64,000 nt of DNA from Crambe crambe (lineage: Eukaryota; Porifera; Demospongiae; Poecilosclerida; Crambeidae), in NCBI GenBank assembly GCA_963924555.1, contig OZ004583.1, forward strand, positions 7,826,582 through 7,890,581, in the 5' to 3' direction. Shown here piece by piece: positions 23,798 through 36,395 of the stretch (position 1 is its first letter; the number at the start of each line of letters is the position of its first letter). The notes beneath the pieces are model-generated. The model did not search any database. It was given only the letters and a program-made list of their open reading frames with translations, and was not told the DNA's origin. A program made the translations under genes and the position numbers.

Positions 23798-24589
23798 TTA
23801 ATTAGAATATATCCTGTCTATTTTTAATTCAGCATAGCAATCATTGGATTTTTTGTGTGAAGTTCTACATTGAGGCTACTAGCTATGTATTCATGCATAA
23901 TTGTAACATTATCATATGTATAGTAGAAATTTCTCAGCCAACTTACTGGTTTTGCTCGTGTATAAGTATTCTAGTATGAGCGCAAAGTGAAGTAGCTAGG
24001 GATAGCCATAAAATTCAGCTGCATTCCTATCACTTCTAGCCCTCCTAATGTCAATAACCACACCACCCAACTTAAATCCCTGCTCTTCACTACCGCTTCA
24101 GCAATAAGTGAGTCAAGTAACCCCTTACCCGTACCCATGCATCACCAAACTCAAGAATCACAGCAATAATATTATTACAAAACTACTACATGTACTGTCA
24201 TATCACCAACTTTTAAGTTTCAAAGGTAGCAGAATGCAGTGTCAAATTTCACATCCCTCTCTAGAAACATTCCTTGTCTGACATGTTCAGAACACTCAGC
24301 CTTTCACTCAAATCATTCCTATCATAGTAAAATTATTATACCAGTATGTTACTAAATAGACCAGATAGCTAGCTAGCTAGCTAGCTATACTTCATGTGAA
24401 GCTAATGTTTATAATCACTGTGAGATATCCACAAGGGAGGGTGGTACCTGTGTAGCTACTACGTATAGCTAGCCAGCAATCAATACCTTTTACATGACAA
24501 ATACAGTAGTAGCACATTCAAACATGGAAAACTGTGGTTTCTGTTTAACTTCCTGTTGTTAGTAAAACAAAGAAGACAAGGTCCTGATC
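23798..24589. other. Intergenic stretch between the Death gene and copy F
   Basis: Holds a MITE relic (about 23,975-24,160), a HemK exon relic (24,235-24,350), a short (GCTA)n run at 24,367-24,388 and the upstream flank of copy F. The copy F flank has CATGGAAAAC but lacks the full kappaB-like block seen before D, E, H and K. Confidence 0.5.
24235..24350 (-). pseudogene. HemK exon relic
   Basis: Closely similar to the methyltransferase exon at 55,553-55,708 (shared AGTCAAATTTCAC-like, CTGACATGT and AGAACACTCAGCCT words), with base changes and a TGTC insertion after GCAG. It stands alone, without other HemK exons, upstream of copy F. Confidence 0.6.
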
Positions 24590-26996
24590 ATGGTGAGTCC
24601 AATTTTGCTTGAAGTATAGTTACTGGCTATAGTGCAATAATAGCTATCTATTATTATCACACTGCAGTGCACTGCATCAAGTAAATTCATTTATTTCATT
24701 GGATTTATGCTAATCAGTGGAATTAAAAGTGAGTATAAGATCACTGATTATGCTACACAGCTATAAAATAGCTACCTGCATGATCTTTATATCATAGCAT
24801 TGCCACAATTTTCCTTGACTCCTTCGAATGGAACTTTTTGTCTTGGACGGGTTGAGTTAACTTGCACAGGCACTGAAGTAGCCAATGGTTTGATATGGAG
24901 AGTGAACAATACAGATCGCACAATATATTCATATCAGCCATTAGTGGATGATAGGGACTTCCCACAGCCTGTGAATATTGACCCTTCCATACCTAGTGTA
25001 CAAGTATGGATCAACAGCGCTTCAGAAAACCAGAATGGTGGCATTGATATTGTGTCCACATTGAGTGGCAATGCTTCTGTTCTGTCAGGATCAATGGTTC
25101 AGTGTATCAATCCTCTAAACACAACTTCCAACAATATACAAGTCAGAGTCATCAGAGGTAACTTATCTCATAGCAATAATTATTATTATGAAGTAGCTAA
25201 TGCTTATAATTATTTATTCATAATTATTATAGCCCCTCCTTTATTCTCCCCTATCTGTTCTCTTGTCCGTACTACTGGAGGTCCAGAAGTCTCCATCCAG
25301 TGGTCCCCCTCCTTCACCTCTCAGTATAATGTGGAGATGTACCATGTGGTAATGAACCCTGCCATCCCCTCCTGTCCCAGTGATCAAATGATAGTGAGTT
25401 ATCTCTCACTAGTTGGTTTCAAACCACATTTAAGTACAATACCTGTAGGTACGTAGCTAGCTATAGTTTGATTTTCATTTCACAGAGACTGAGTAAGGAT
25501 TCATACAGGTGCTCTGGACTGATCCTGGGGACACGCTACTCCTTCAATATCAGTGCCATCAATTGTGGGAACCAAGAAGGGGCTGAGAGTACTATCACAG
25601 TCCACCCACAAGGTAGTAGCTATATATAGCTAACAATACTAGAGCATTGGTGTGAATGAATACTGATCCCAAGTCTAGCTATGCATGTAGCTACATGATG
25701 GGAGCAGTATTTTTCTTTCCACCATGATGCAGATGGAAAGTCTGCATGGCCAATGAGACTTGTATGTTTTACAGCTCCACAAACTCCCAAGGTAAAAGTT
25801 TTGCCTTTGTATTATCAGAATGGACGACTGAATCTGACAGTGCAGTGGATGCAACAAGTTAGCTACGTACTATGAAACTATTACTTTAATGGCAGCTAAT
25901 CACTTTTTTGTCCTCCAGAATCAATCTCTATCTGAGAGATGTTCTTTTAACCAGCTCCTAAGCTATACAGTTGTCCTGGAGGACAGCACAAGGGAGAGGG
26001 TGGATCAGAGAAAGATTAGTTCTGACAACTGCAGTGATAACCTCTGCTCCATATCCTTCCCCCTCTCCTCACCAGACCAAAGATATTTCGTCAGCATTAA
26101 TGCTACAGGAGCCTTTGGATCAACTAGAACCTCCACATCTCTAAGTGAGTCAATTCATTACATAATAATGTTCCTTTACTAATTTTTGATCAAGATGCCT
26201 CTATCCCATCTTCATTTGATGTTTCCTTCTCCTCTGAGGATTGTGTGACCTCTGTCCTCTGTTCCTACCTTATGAGAGAAGGAGATTGTTTCTTCCAATA
26301 TGGCCGTGATTCCTCTTACCAGGACCTGAGCCCTTCATTGTCTACCTCCCTAAATTCCCCTCTCCAAATAACTGTCTCAGATGCTGCTACAATTCATTAT
26401 TATCAGGTGACCATCAACACTTCTTCCCTCATCCTTCAGGTCAGAGGAAACTTCACTTCTGGTGAAGGTGAATTATTTTCGAAGTAATTATAATAATTAT
26501 AATGTTGGTATGCATAGGTGCACGGTTGATATCTGTTAATCAAGATCTGCTAGTTGCGGGAGTGGTAATATTAATTGTGGCCATTGTATTTGGAGTACCC
26601 ATCTATTGTTGTATGGTAATTAAAGAAGGTAAAGCTAATTATTCCCATAGCTAACTATTAATTAAGTCATCAGTTTATGTTGTTTTCTTTTCTAGGACCA
26701 CGTTTTTTTGTGTGTCCCTCTATGATAGGATTTATAATTATAGCAGTTGCATCTGTTGTGCTGTGGGTGGTAGTGGGAGTTAAAGTTGGACAGCAAAAAA
26801 GTAAGCATTATAAATTCTCTCAGATTACTAATATTGTGTACATGCAGATACATGTGATCCTACTTGGCAGTCTAAGAGAAATGGTCTCATAGCTTCAGCC
26901 CATTATTGCTCAGATCTCAGCCTTATGTGGCTATTAGCTACCTCTACATGTGTGTGTATAATCATTAAATTTTGTCGTCACTTAAAATATTATTAA
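24590..26996 (+). CDS. Receptor copy F: same ectodomain, short tail without YxxL
   Basis: Intact 11-exon gene, 1,659 coding bases, 552 aa. Exons: 24590-24592, 24668-24728 (signal peptide), 24798-25157 (Ig), 25233-25393, 25486-25612, 25775-25857 and 25919-26144 (two FN3), 26195-26467 (juxtamembrane), 26518-26628, 26696-26800 and 26848-26996 (three membrane segments). The last exon reads through the usual donor position and ends after a short basic tail (KFCRHLKYY). All phases fit. Unlike D, H and K there are no downstream tail exons and no YxxL motif. The membrane exons are clearly diverged from the long-tail group and match pseudogene J. It may act as a decoy or adaptor-dependent partner; that is inference. 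Confidence 0.82.
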
Positions 26997-27236
26997 ATGT
27001 TAACCTTAGCTAGCTGAAGTTCTTGAATACTAGCTATCTGTAGTTCAAAATATAATATGGATTTCCCTGCCCTATTTTGACAGCATTGAAAACTCGGTAT
27101 ACTGCGTGCTGTTTATCTTTGTATACTAGAATTTGTATATACTAGAACATAATGACCAAGAGAGATGAGATGACCTAATTAGTTAGAACAATGATACTGT
27201 GCACTACTTATTGCCTTATTTATCACACTGCATGTA
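26997..27236. other. Short intergenic gap
   Basis: AT-rich sequence between copy F and the remains of copy G. No feature recognised. Confidence 0.4.
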
Positions 27237-27971
27237 AGCTCCTTTTTATTGATCAATGGAATCAAAGGTGAGTATAAGATCACTGGATATACTAATACGT
27301 CACAATATACTCTGTCATAGCATTGCCACAACTTCCTTCAAATGATCCATTGATTAATAGCTAATGACTTCCCACAATCTGTGAACTTCATCCCTTCCAT
27401 ACCTAGTGTACAAGTATGGATCAACAGAGCTTCTGAAAACCAGAATGGTGGCATTGATATTGTGTCCACATTGAGTGGCAATGCTTCTGTTCTGTCAGGA
27501 TCAATGGTTCAGTGCATCAGTCCTCTAAATACAACTTCCAACATCAGAGGTTATCTCATAGCATTACAACATTATAATTATAGATTTATACTTCCCTACC
27601 TGTTCTCTTGTCCATGCCACTGGAGGTCCAGAGGTCTCATTCCCCTCCTTCACCTCTCAGTATATGGTGGAGATGTATCATGTGGTAGTGTACCCTGCCA
27701 CCTGTGATCAGGTAATACTGAGTCCCCGATAATCTCTCACTATACTTTGCAAGCTGTTTAGTTATAACTTTGGCCTCTAGTTAGATCCATTGATTTCAAT
27801 TTCATAGAGGGTTACAGCTGTCTGGACTGGACACACTGTCAGTGCCACCAACTCAATGTTGACCCCTCTTTTGTAGAATACCATGGCTTACTTCCATATC
27901 TCTGGTTCACGTCCTTCACTTGTACAACGAGACCACAACACCGCACTAAGGCATGGAAAACCCCTTGATTA
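27237..27971 (+). pseudogene. Receptor copy G, fragment
   Basis: The end of a signal-peptide exon (to about 27,268), an Ig exon missing its first half (about 27,320-27,548), a shortened first FN3 exon (about 27,597-27,715) and scraps of the next exon (about 27,807-27,860) remain. The start codon and later exons are absent. At its end, GGAAAACCCC (27,955-27,964) belongs to the promoter block of copy H, now separated from it by a transposon. Confidence 0.7.
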
Positions 27972-29487
27972 GGCCTCTCCAATAAAATCTTAAGTTTCTG
28001 GTTTAGTGCTTTGTATATTTCCACGCGGGGACGCTGGTTATTATTATTATTATTATTTAATCATGAATACCAGGTACCTGAAATCTATAGCGGAATTTCT
28101 TCTGGGCCCGAAAAAAGCTATATACAGAAAGTCATTTCTGGGCTTTCCACTTGTACGATCTAACGACTTCTTTTTCCCACACTCCAGCGAAACGCAGATG
28201 TGTGAGAAGCATTATTTTTGGAGTGAAGCAGCTAGTAGAGCTCGTTGTGCTGTGTCAGCATGCATCACGTGCACTCACTTGACTACTGAGCATGCGCAAT
28301 ATATTATTAGCAGATGATCAAATCATAGATATAAGAGGTTTTACGGGATTGGAAACGCCCAATGAACTGCACAACCGAGGCGCGTTGACAGATGCGCACG
28401 CGCATGCAGCATTAATTATATTAATGGCCGTGAAAGGAGATCAATATTCACTCCTTTCAAGGCAGTTAAAGTGATGTTCTGCCCCTACAGCTCACAGAAT
28501 AGTACAAGTAAGCTAAGGGGAAGGTATTGAAGAAGTGAAGAGTCAGAGAGTTGAAGTTGGAGAGTCTGAGGAAGGAAGTTATTAATTATTCATAACTTTT
28601 TTCCTTGTAATTATAACTATGAGTACCTATCATTGCTCATTATACATTAATTTTATGTGATTGATTTGAAAGAAAGGCCAGAATGACTTTTGGTATTAAA
28701 ATTAGACATAAATTCATTATTATTATAGCTAGATAATTTTGCCCCAAAGTTATCCGCCAGTTTCTGCTCAGTTCGCCCTCATCAGCATTATTGCAATACT
28801 TCCAGCTTTTGGCTGTTGGATTTTGACACCATCCATCTCAAGAATTCGGCTCAGTCAGCTGTCCTGTGGACCCTATGGATATTAGGGGGGAAATATAGTA
28901 AGCTTGCCATTTCCATAGGATGACTATTGTATAGAAAACAAATGCACCAGTTCCATTTACTGTTCTATCCTTTCCCTGAAATTACTAATACAGTTGCAAT
29001 ATTGTTAATCTATTTCTTGGGAGAGGGATTACAGTTTTAACACCACTTGCAAATGCTAGAGACAATATATGTCAGCTAATACAAAAACTAACATTACTAT
29101 TCCATGTAGCTAAAGTTTACATGCCTTTTGATCAGAAAATGAGCAACAGCAATTGATTCCATCAAGCGTGAGAGGGATTACAGTCCCATTAACCACCACA
29201 GTAGTATTTGTAGGAATAAACTTGAAAATCTGAGCTAAAATTTATTTCATACAGTAAATCTATGCCCTAGTGTATTATAGTATCATTGGCATAAGTCTTA
29301 CCTCACGGATCTTGTCAGAACAGCAACTTTGACAAAAGTGCTATGTCATTCAGCTGTCAACGCGCCTCGGTTGTTAGTTGCTAACGAGAGCACGTGATCC
29401 GTTTCCAATCCCGTAAACATCTTATATCTATGATCAAATTTAGATGCGGGCGGTTGACCAGAAACTAACCATTTTATTGGAGTGGCC
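27972..29487. mobile_element. Harbinger-like TIR element, TTA target duplication, inserted in the copy H promoter
   Basis: Ends GGCCTCTCCAATAAAAT and ATTTTATTGGAGTGGCC form inverted repeats of about 30 bases. TTA flanks both sides (27,969-27,971 and 29,488-29,490), the 3-bp TWA target typical of PIF/Harbinger elements. Removing the element rejoins the kappaB-like block seen upstream of D, E and K. No transposase is seen, and a second element is nested inside. Confidence 0.7.
28324..29432. mobile_element. Nested TIR element, about 1.1 kb, non-autonomous
   Basis: Starts CATAGATATAAG and ends CTTATATCTATG. Further inner inverted matches include TTTACGGGATTGGAAAC and CCGAGGCGCGTTGACA. ATCAAAT repeats on both flanks (28,317-28,323 and 29,433-29,439) as target duplication. 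The interior is repeated at about 34,263-35,288. No transposase reading frame is seen. Confidence 0.7.
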
Positions 29488-29555
29488 TTATCCCCCGGTA
29501 CTTTCCCGGCTAACATAATAGTAAACTCTGAATTCGAGAAAAGGTCTTTATCATC

Positions 29556-32500
29556 ATGGTGAGTCCAGAAGAGCAGGTGAAGGGGCTAGCAATACTGCAG
29601 TGCAATTTATTGCCATTTTCTATCACACTGCAGTACACTGCATTCTTTTGTTTTGGATTTATGTTGATCAATGGAATCAAAGGTGAGTATAAGATCACTA
29701 GCTAGATATACTAATATACAGCTATACTTTGATCTTTATCATAGCAATTCCACAAATTTCCTTGACTCCTTCAAATGGAACTTTTTGTCTTGGACGGGTT
29801 GAGTTCACTTGCAATGGCACTGAAGTGGCCAATCGCTTGATATGGAGAGTGAACGATACATATCGCACAGTATATACATATCAGGTGGATAATAGGAACT
29901 TCCCACATTCTGTGACCCTCATCTCTCCCATACCTAGTGTACAAGTATGGGTCAACAGAGCTTCTGTAAACCAGGATAATATGCTTACTATTGACATCAT
30001 GTCCACGTTGAGTGGCAATGCTTCTGTTCTGTCAGGATCGGTGGTCCAGTGTAGCTTCGAAGAAAATACAACTGCCAACATCATACAAGTTAGAGCCATC
30101 AGAGGTTATCTCAAAGTAGTATAATATTTAATGCTTAATATCATTCTTAATATAATTATAATAATTATTAACATAGCTCCTACTTCCCCTTCTTCTGCTA
30201 CCTGTTCTCTTGTCCGCACTACTGAAGGTCCAGAGGTCTCCATCCAGTGGTCCCCCTCCTTCACCTCTCAGAATAATGTAGAGACGTATCATGTAGTAGT
30301 GAACCCTGCCACCCCCTCCTGTCCCAGTGATCAGATGATAGTGAGTCCCTGATAATCTCTCACTAGTTATACTTATGTTTATAGTTATATCTGGCCTATA
30401 CATAGGTGTAGGAACCAGGGGGGCAGGGGGCTACAACCCCCTAACCATATACTTCCAGACATGAAATGTAATAACTTGTTAATTTCCCAAGAATGCATGA
30501 TTAATAAGCAATTTATCAGGACAGATGAACTGAACCTAAAAATTTGTTTCTGTAAATTCTAGATGTTTACAATAATAGGATTTAATCAGGGTAGAAACTT
30601 CTCCCAACTTTCCCTCATCACATGCACAAACCAATGTTTATAATAATATATTATTGGTGATTATAAACTCACTCAGATTGCACCAGATGCAATCTAAGGC
30701 AAGGGGAATTAAAAGTCAAAAATTTCCTTGCCCCCCAACCCCTTTAGATGGCGCACTTTGTGAGGTATGTAGCCTATAGCTAGCTACTGCCCCCCTAACC
30801 AAAATTATCTTCCTACGCCTATGCTATAGTTAGATGCATGGATTTCAATTTCATAGAGACCAAGTGAATGTTATAGCTGCTCTGGACTGCTCCTGGGGAC
30901 ACACTACTCTTTCAATGTCAGTGCCATCAACTGTGGGAATCAAGAAGGGGCTGAGAGTACTATCATAGTCCACCCACAAGGTATAACAATTTTAAATTCT
31001 CTATCAGACTGTGAGTGGTGTGAACAGTTTGTACATACCTTTTTAAAGAATTTTTGGAAATGCTTCATGACCAATGTCTTATGCAGCTCCTTTAACTCCT
31101 GAGGTTACAGTTTCATCACTCTATGATCAGAATGGACTACTGAATCTGACAGTGAAGTGGATGCAACAAGTTAGCTAGCTACTGTGAAGACTTTAACAAA
31201 AGTGTTTGTTTGTAATTTTGTCCTCCAGATTCAATCTCCATCTGAGAATTGTTCCTTTCACCAACTCCTAAGCTACACAGTGGTCCTGGAGGACAGCACA
31301 AGGGAGAGGGTGGATCAGAGGATGATCAACTCTGACAACTGCAATGATAACAACTGCTCCATATCCTTCATCCTCTCCTCACCAGACCAAAGATATTTTG
31401 TCAGTGTTAATGTTACAGGAGACTTTGCGTCAACTAGCACCTCTCTAAGTGAGTTGATAGGTTGCGTGATAGTACTCCTTTACCAAATTTTGATTTAGAC
31501 ACTACCATCCCATCTTCCTTTAATGTTACTGCCTCTGAGGGCTGTGTGACCTCTGTCCTCTGTTCCGGAGACTGCTTCTTCCAGTATGGCCGTGACTCCT
31601 CTTACCAGGACCTGAGCCCTTCATTGTCTACCTCCCTCAATTCCCCTCTCCAAATAACTGTCTCAGATGCTGCCACAATTCATTATTATCAGGTGACCAT
31701 CAACACTTCTTCCCAGATCAGAGGAAACTTCACTTCAGGTGAAGGTGAGTTAGTATAAATATTTCTCTAAGTGCACATAATGATATCATGTTGGTGTGTG
31801 TAGGTGCACAGTTGACATCTGCAAATCAAGGTCTGCTGGTTGTGGGTGTGATACTATTGAGTGTGGCCATTGTACTTGGAGTGATCATTACTGTGATGGT
31901 ATTTAAGAAAGGTGTCTATCATTCACATAGGTTTTCATTTGTTCCAGTTTTGTTGTTGTTGTTGTTGTTATTGTTTTCTCCTCTAGGACCATGGCTATCT
32001 CTGAGTCTCTCCATGATAGGATTAGTTGTTACATTTGTATCTCTTGTGTTGTGGGTGGCAGTGGGATTTCATGTTGGACTACAAAAAAGTAAAATTTTTG
32101 CTAATATTATTATTGACTACTTTATAATTTTATACATGCAGATACATGTGATCCTACTTGGCAGTCTTCTAGAGATGGTCTCATAATTTCAGCACATGTT
32201 TTCTCAGACATCAGTCTCCTAATATTTGTGGCTGCTGGAATATATTTTGCTGTGGATTACATCAGTAAGGAATAAAACAATGAACTGGGCCTAAAGGAAG
32301 TAGCTAAAGTTACCTGTTAAGTTCGAATGATTAGGATAATCTCTTTTCTCTCTCTACTTGTACAGGTTTCCCCAACTACAAAAAAAGGAGCAGTGAGGTA
32401 AGTGAGGATTGCATGCATTATAGTTATATTTCATGCTAATCTGTATGCACCACAAATCCCACTCTCCTCTTATCTGTAGCTATTACAGGAAGATGGCATT

Positions 32501-33056
32501 AATAATGCATTATGTATTATATTGACTGCAGCAAATGAGTTTCTGTCAGAAATGTTTGCATAGAAGTTTATCAAAAAGTAATCAGTACCAACCAAGAGAG
32601 GAAGATAAGCCGGCAAGTATTGTTTTAGTTATGTCAGTAATATATTCCTCTGTTGTGACTATAATTATTCTAACAGAAAGGTAAAAAACTAGAAGAGTTG
32701 AAGGTTGGTACAGGAGGGAGAGTGAAGGAGTTGGAAGATATTAATCAGGAATTCAGAACACCAGGACAATCATATATGGAAGCTAAACTGGAGGCACAAG
32801 AAAGATTGTATCAGGAATACAAGGATAAACTTCCAACTGATGGAGTATGTAGAGTCATTTGTAGTGACAGTGTAGCTAGTCCCACTCTTTCATCATGTAG
32901 TCTAAAGGAGAGGAACCTGCCTCCAAGGGTAAGGGTGAGGACTCTCATTACCATCCCCTAGACCATGGGAAAGGAGGCAGTGGATATGACAAACCAGCAA
33001 GAGGAGGAGGAGAGGAATACATTGCTCTCAATAGTAAACGAGTAAGTGGCAACTAG
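29556..33056 (+). CDS. Receptor copy H: Ig-FN3-FN3, three membrane segments, two YxxL motifs
   Basis: Intact 15-exon gene, 2,019 coding bases, 672 aa. Exons: 29556-29558, 29634-29682, 29745-30104 (Ig), 30177-30340, 30857-30980, 31087-31169 and 31229-31448 (FN3 pair), 31499-31744, 31804-31911, 31987-32088 and 32142-32264 (membrane), 32366-32397, 32532-32612, 32677-32844 and 32901-33056. A MITE lengthens the fourth intron. The intron after 32,612 has a GC donor. The final exon has HYHPL and EEYIAL, then reads through the position of the usual next donor to a stop at 33,054. The upstream promoter block is split by a transposon, so expression may be altered. Confidence 0.85.
30401..30823. mobile_element. 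MITE in intron 4 of copy H
   Basis: Terminal inverted repeats CATAGGTGTAGGA and TCCTACGCCTATG, with CTATA on both flanks (30,396-30,400 and 30,824-30,828). The corresponding introns of copies D and K lack it. Confidence 0.7.
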
Positions 33057-33059
33057 ATC

Positions 33060-33898
33060 ACCATGATAATTATAATCTCTCAGTCTGTAGCTGTTATAGC
33101 TAGCACGTTATAATGTAGCCTCATCCCCAGGCTCTAAAATTTTTAAAAGAACCTTAGTACTTACTGTTTGCGCATGCATGCACCAAGAGTAATAGCTAAA
33201 TTTTATGGCCATCCCTACATACTTCATTAATTTTTTTTATTTAGAAGAAATTTTTGCACTCAGAAGCTAGGCTTATCAAAGTGGATTGTAGGTTGTAGGT
33301 GCTTGGCTTATCTAAGTGTTTGTGGTAAGCATTTACAGCTTTCTAGGTATGGGTTGGTAGCTAACATGACTCTGTCTCTCAGCTTTCTATGTATGCAGAT
33401 TCTAAAGAGTTGAAGCACTTGCTTGCTTGTTCACTGTCATTGGTTGCACATTACCCTATAGTTGTTAATAATAAGTGAGGTAATTGGTTAGTATATGCTT
33501 TGATCTTTTAACTGACCACTATACAGTTATAGTGTGCATATATACGGACTAACTGGCTACAATCATTCAAAACTGGGCCGAGCTAATAGAATTTAAAATG
33601 AACACGTCAGCAACTTGATAAATTATTCAAGTTGTGCACGCTTGTCACTTGTGATTTTCACTACAGCACCTCCTTTTCACTCATCATTGTTGTTTGAACG
33701 GTGTAACTAAAGACTGTTCATGTTGGAAATATTGCATGTTGCCTTGGATATTATGACAATATAAACATCCTGCTAATGACACCTGGGGCAGATAAAGATC
33801 CCAGTTAGCTGTGCTGTTTCACAATTACAATACATAGCAACAGGATGTAGTAATGTCTAGGTACCTCACAATCCTCACCCTGTGGCTAAGTTACAGTA
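33060..33898. repeat. Segmental duplication, right copy
   Basis: Duplicate of 18,640-19,445. Homology ends at a TTACAGTA junction. There the left copy continues into a CAGTAAAACCT MITE and this one into a different pogo-like element end. Confidence 0.85.
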
Positions 33899-34262
33899 GC
33901 GTAGGCCCTCAATTGTCGACCGGTACTTTACGTCAACCTTTACCATTTTATTGTCGACCTATCACGTGAGCGCGGGTGTAACGGAGGGGCTGCGGAGGTG
34001 AACGGCGGTGAACGGAGGTAACAATGCCTAAGCTTAAGAAGAAGAATGCCACTGCAAAGAAAAGCCATAATAAGGAGAATCAGCCGCCGGAAAGTCAGCG
34101 TAAAGCTCCTAATCAGCCTGCTAAGCTTCGTAGCTGGTCGAACCAATCTATGTTGGGGGCCATGGAAGCAGTGAGGACCGGTTCTATGGGAGTGAACAGA
34201 GCTGCTTTGGAACACAGTATTCCACGAACAATTAAAGGATAGGCTGTCTGGAAGAATTAAGA
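33898..34262 (+). pseudogene. Pogo-like transposase N-terminal fragment
   Basis: After a CAGTAGCG-type end next to TA, an open frame from 34,024 encodes a Lys-rich start, then a psq/CENP-B-type helix-turn-helix (SNQSMLGAMEAVRTGSM, then AALEHSIPRTIK). A one-base shift near 34,232 breaks it. The DDE catalytic part is absent, and the sequence passes directly into the 28-kb-type TIR element. It is a truncated DNA-transposon remnant. Confidence 0.6.
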
Positions 34263-35288
34263 AAGATTAATGGCCGTGAAATGATCAATATTCACTCCTT
34301 TCAAGGCAGTTAAAGTGATGTTCTGCCCCTACAGCTCACAGAATAGTACAAGTAAGCTAAGGGGAAGGTATTGAAGAAGTGAAGAGTCAGAGAGTTGAAG
34401 TTGGAGAGTCTGAGGAAGGAAGTTATTAATTATTCATAACTTTTTTCCTTGTAATTATAACTACGATTACCTATCATTGCTCATTATACATTAATTTTAT
34501 GTGATTGATTTGAAAGAAAGGCCAGAATGACTTTTGGTATTAAAATTAGACATAAATTCATTATTATTATAGCTAGATAATTTTGCCCCAAAGTTATCCG
34601 CCAGTTTCTGCTCAGTTCTCCCTCATCAACATTATTGCAATACTTCCAGCTTTTGGCTGTTGGGTTTTGACACCATCCACCTCAAGAATTCGGCTCAGTC
34701 AGCTGTCCTGTGGACCCTATGGATATTAGGGGGGAAATATAGTAAGCTTGCCATCTCCATAGGATGACTATTGTATAGAAAACGAATGCACCAATTCCAT
34801 TTACTGTTCTATCCTTTCCCTGAAATTACTAATACAGTTTCAATAATTATTGTTAATCTATTTCTTGGGAGAGGGATTACAGTTTTAACACCACTTGCAA
34901 ATGCTAGAGACAATATATGTCAGCTAATACAAAAACCAACATTACTATTCCATGTAGCTAAAGTTTACATGCCTTTTGATCAGAAAATGGGCAACAGCAA
35001 TTGATTCCATCAAGCGTGAGAGGGATTACAGTCCCATTAACCACTACAGTAGTATTTGTAGGAATAAACTTGAAAATCTGAGCTGAAATTTATTTCATAC
35101 AGTAAATCTATGCCCTAGTGTATTATAGTATCATTGGTATAAGTCTTACCTCACGGATCTTGTCAGAACAGCAACTTTGACAAAAGTGCTATGTCATTCA
35201 GCTGTCAACGCGCCTCGGTTGTTAGTTGCTAACGAGAGCACGTGATCCGTTTCCAATCCCGTAAACCTCTTCTATATCTATGGTGTAG
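34263..35288. mobile_element. Second copy of the 1.1-kb TIR element, 5' end lost
   Basis: Nearly identical to 28,420-29,432 with small substitutions and indels, ending CTATATCTATG at about 35,287. The left terminal repeat is missing and replaced by the pogo-like fragment. Confidence 0.75.
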
Positions 35289-36034
35289 GTACCTGGCGAA
35301 CAGAGAAATCTTACACAAAATAAGAAAGAGGGTGAAAGGCAAGGTATTTAGCGCAGCAATAATTATGATTATAAGTGAAAAGGCTCAATGACCTATAGCT
35401 GTAGTAGTTTATCATGTCAGTTTAGTCTATTTACTGTTGCCATGGAAGAAAAACGTGGAAACAGGTGACTGAAAAGTTTTGTGGCACTCCTACTACTAAA
35501 ATAGAAGTCTAGCTGCCTTACTTTTGGTATAAAATGAAAGATACTAGTTGACCATATGTACTCAAGTAGTTTTAATTTTGTGCAGGGCTGGAGATGGCAT
35601 GCCATTTGCCATTGATGGTTTAAGAAGCCATTTCACTATGTTATTGTTCTTATATGAGGAGATGAGATACTTTCTTGTATCAGGGGCAGGAAAGGATACA
35701 CTGGGGTAGCTTTACTCTTCATCTTGATCCCTCAAAACAAGTATATCACAACAAATCTCTCGATGAATTGGATGTTCAGCAGTGCACTATCAGTACTTGT
35801 TATTATCATTTTTTTATTATAACATGAAAGGAAATATGTGTAAAGTGACAGTATTAGTTGCTACATTATAGTATCCTTCTTTACTATAGCTTTTCTTGAC
35901 AGCCAGCCATGGGTAATCTTAACATCGACATGATTTTTTTTACAGGCACCTTTAAAAAGTACATATGTACATATGAATGATCACTACCTAACAGATTAGT
36001 GGGGAAAAAGAGACTATACTTTTAACATCCAAGC
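35289..36034. other. Non-coding stretch left of the Ginger gene
   Basis: No coding similarity recognised. It is expected to contain the left end of the Ginger transposon, but I could not identify its terminal repeat. Confidence 0.35.
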
Positions 36035-36215
36035 TCCAGAGGTCCACTGTCACAAAAAAGTTGGACCCCCTAAAAGGGACCCCCCAGTCCAAATGTCGCA
36101 TGATATTTGGACCCTTTGGTCCAAATATTGTATAATATTTGGACCCCCAGTCCAAGTATTGCATAAAATATGGACCCAGGGGGATAAAATATTTGGACCT
36201 CCCTGAAATCAGTTA
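36035..36215. repeat. Clustered inverted TTTGGACC/GGTCCAAA motifs
   Basis: Within 180 bases ATTTGGACC and its complement GGTCCAAAT recur at spacings of about 30-40 bases, including a perfect palindrome core TTTGGACC-CTTT-GGTCCAAA near 36,110-36,127. It may be a transposon end or internal tandem palindrome array. Confidence 0.6.
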
Positions 36216-36395
36216 TCCACATTATGTGATCAGGGGGCGAAATATTCTGAAATGGGCTAGCTATCCACCCTATGGTCTAAGTGATTCCTCAGCTCCAAAA
36301 TACATAATGAATTAGGGTCCCTGGGTTATCTCAGCTATGATAAGTAATAGCTATCTCCCAAAATGAGGCAGATGGTAACAAAACAAAAGAGTCAG

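Noticed and set aside
34771..35004. 77-residue open frame inside the TIR element
   Set aside because: The near-identical copy at about 28,900-29,160 is interrupted, and no transposase motif is present.
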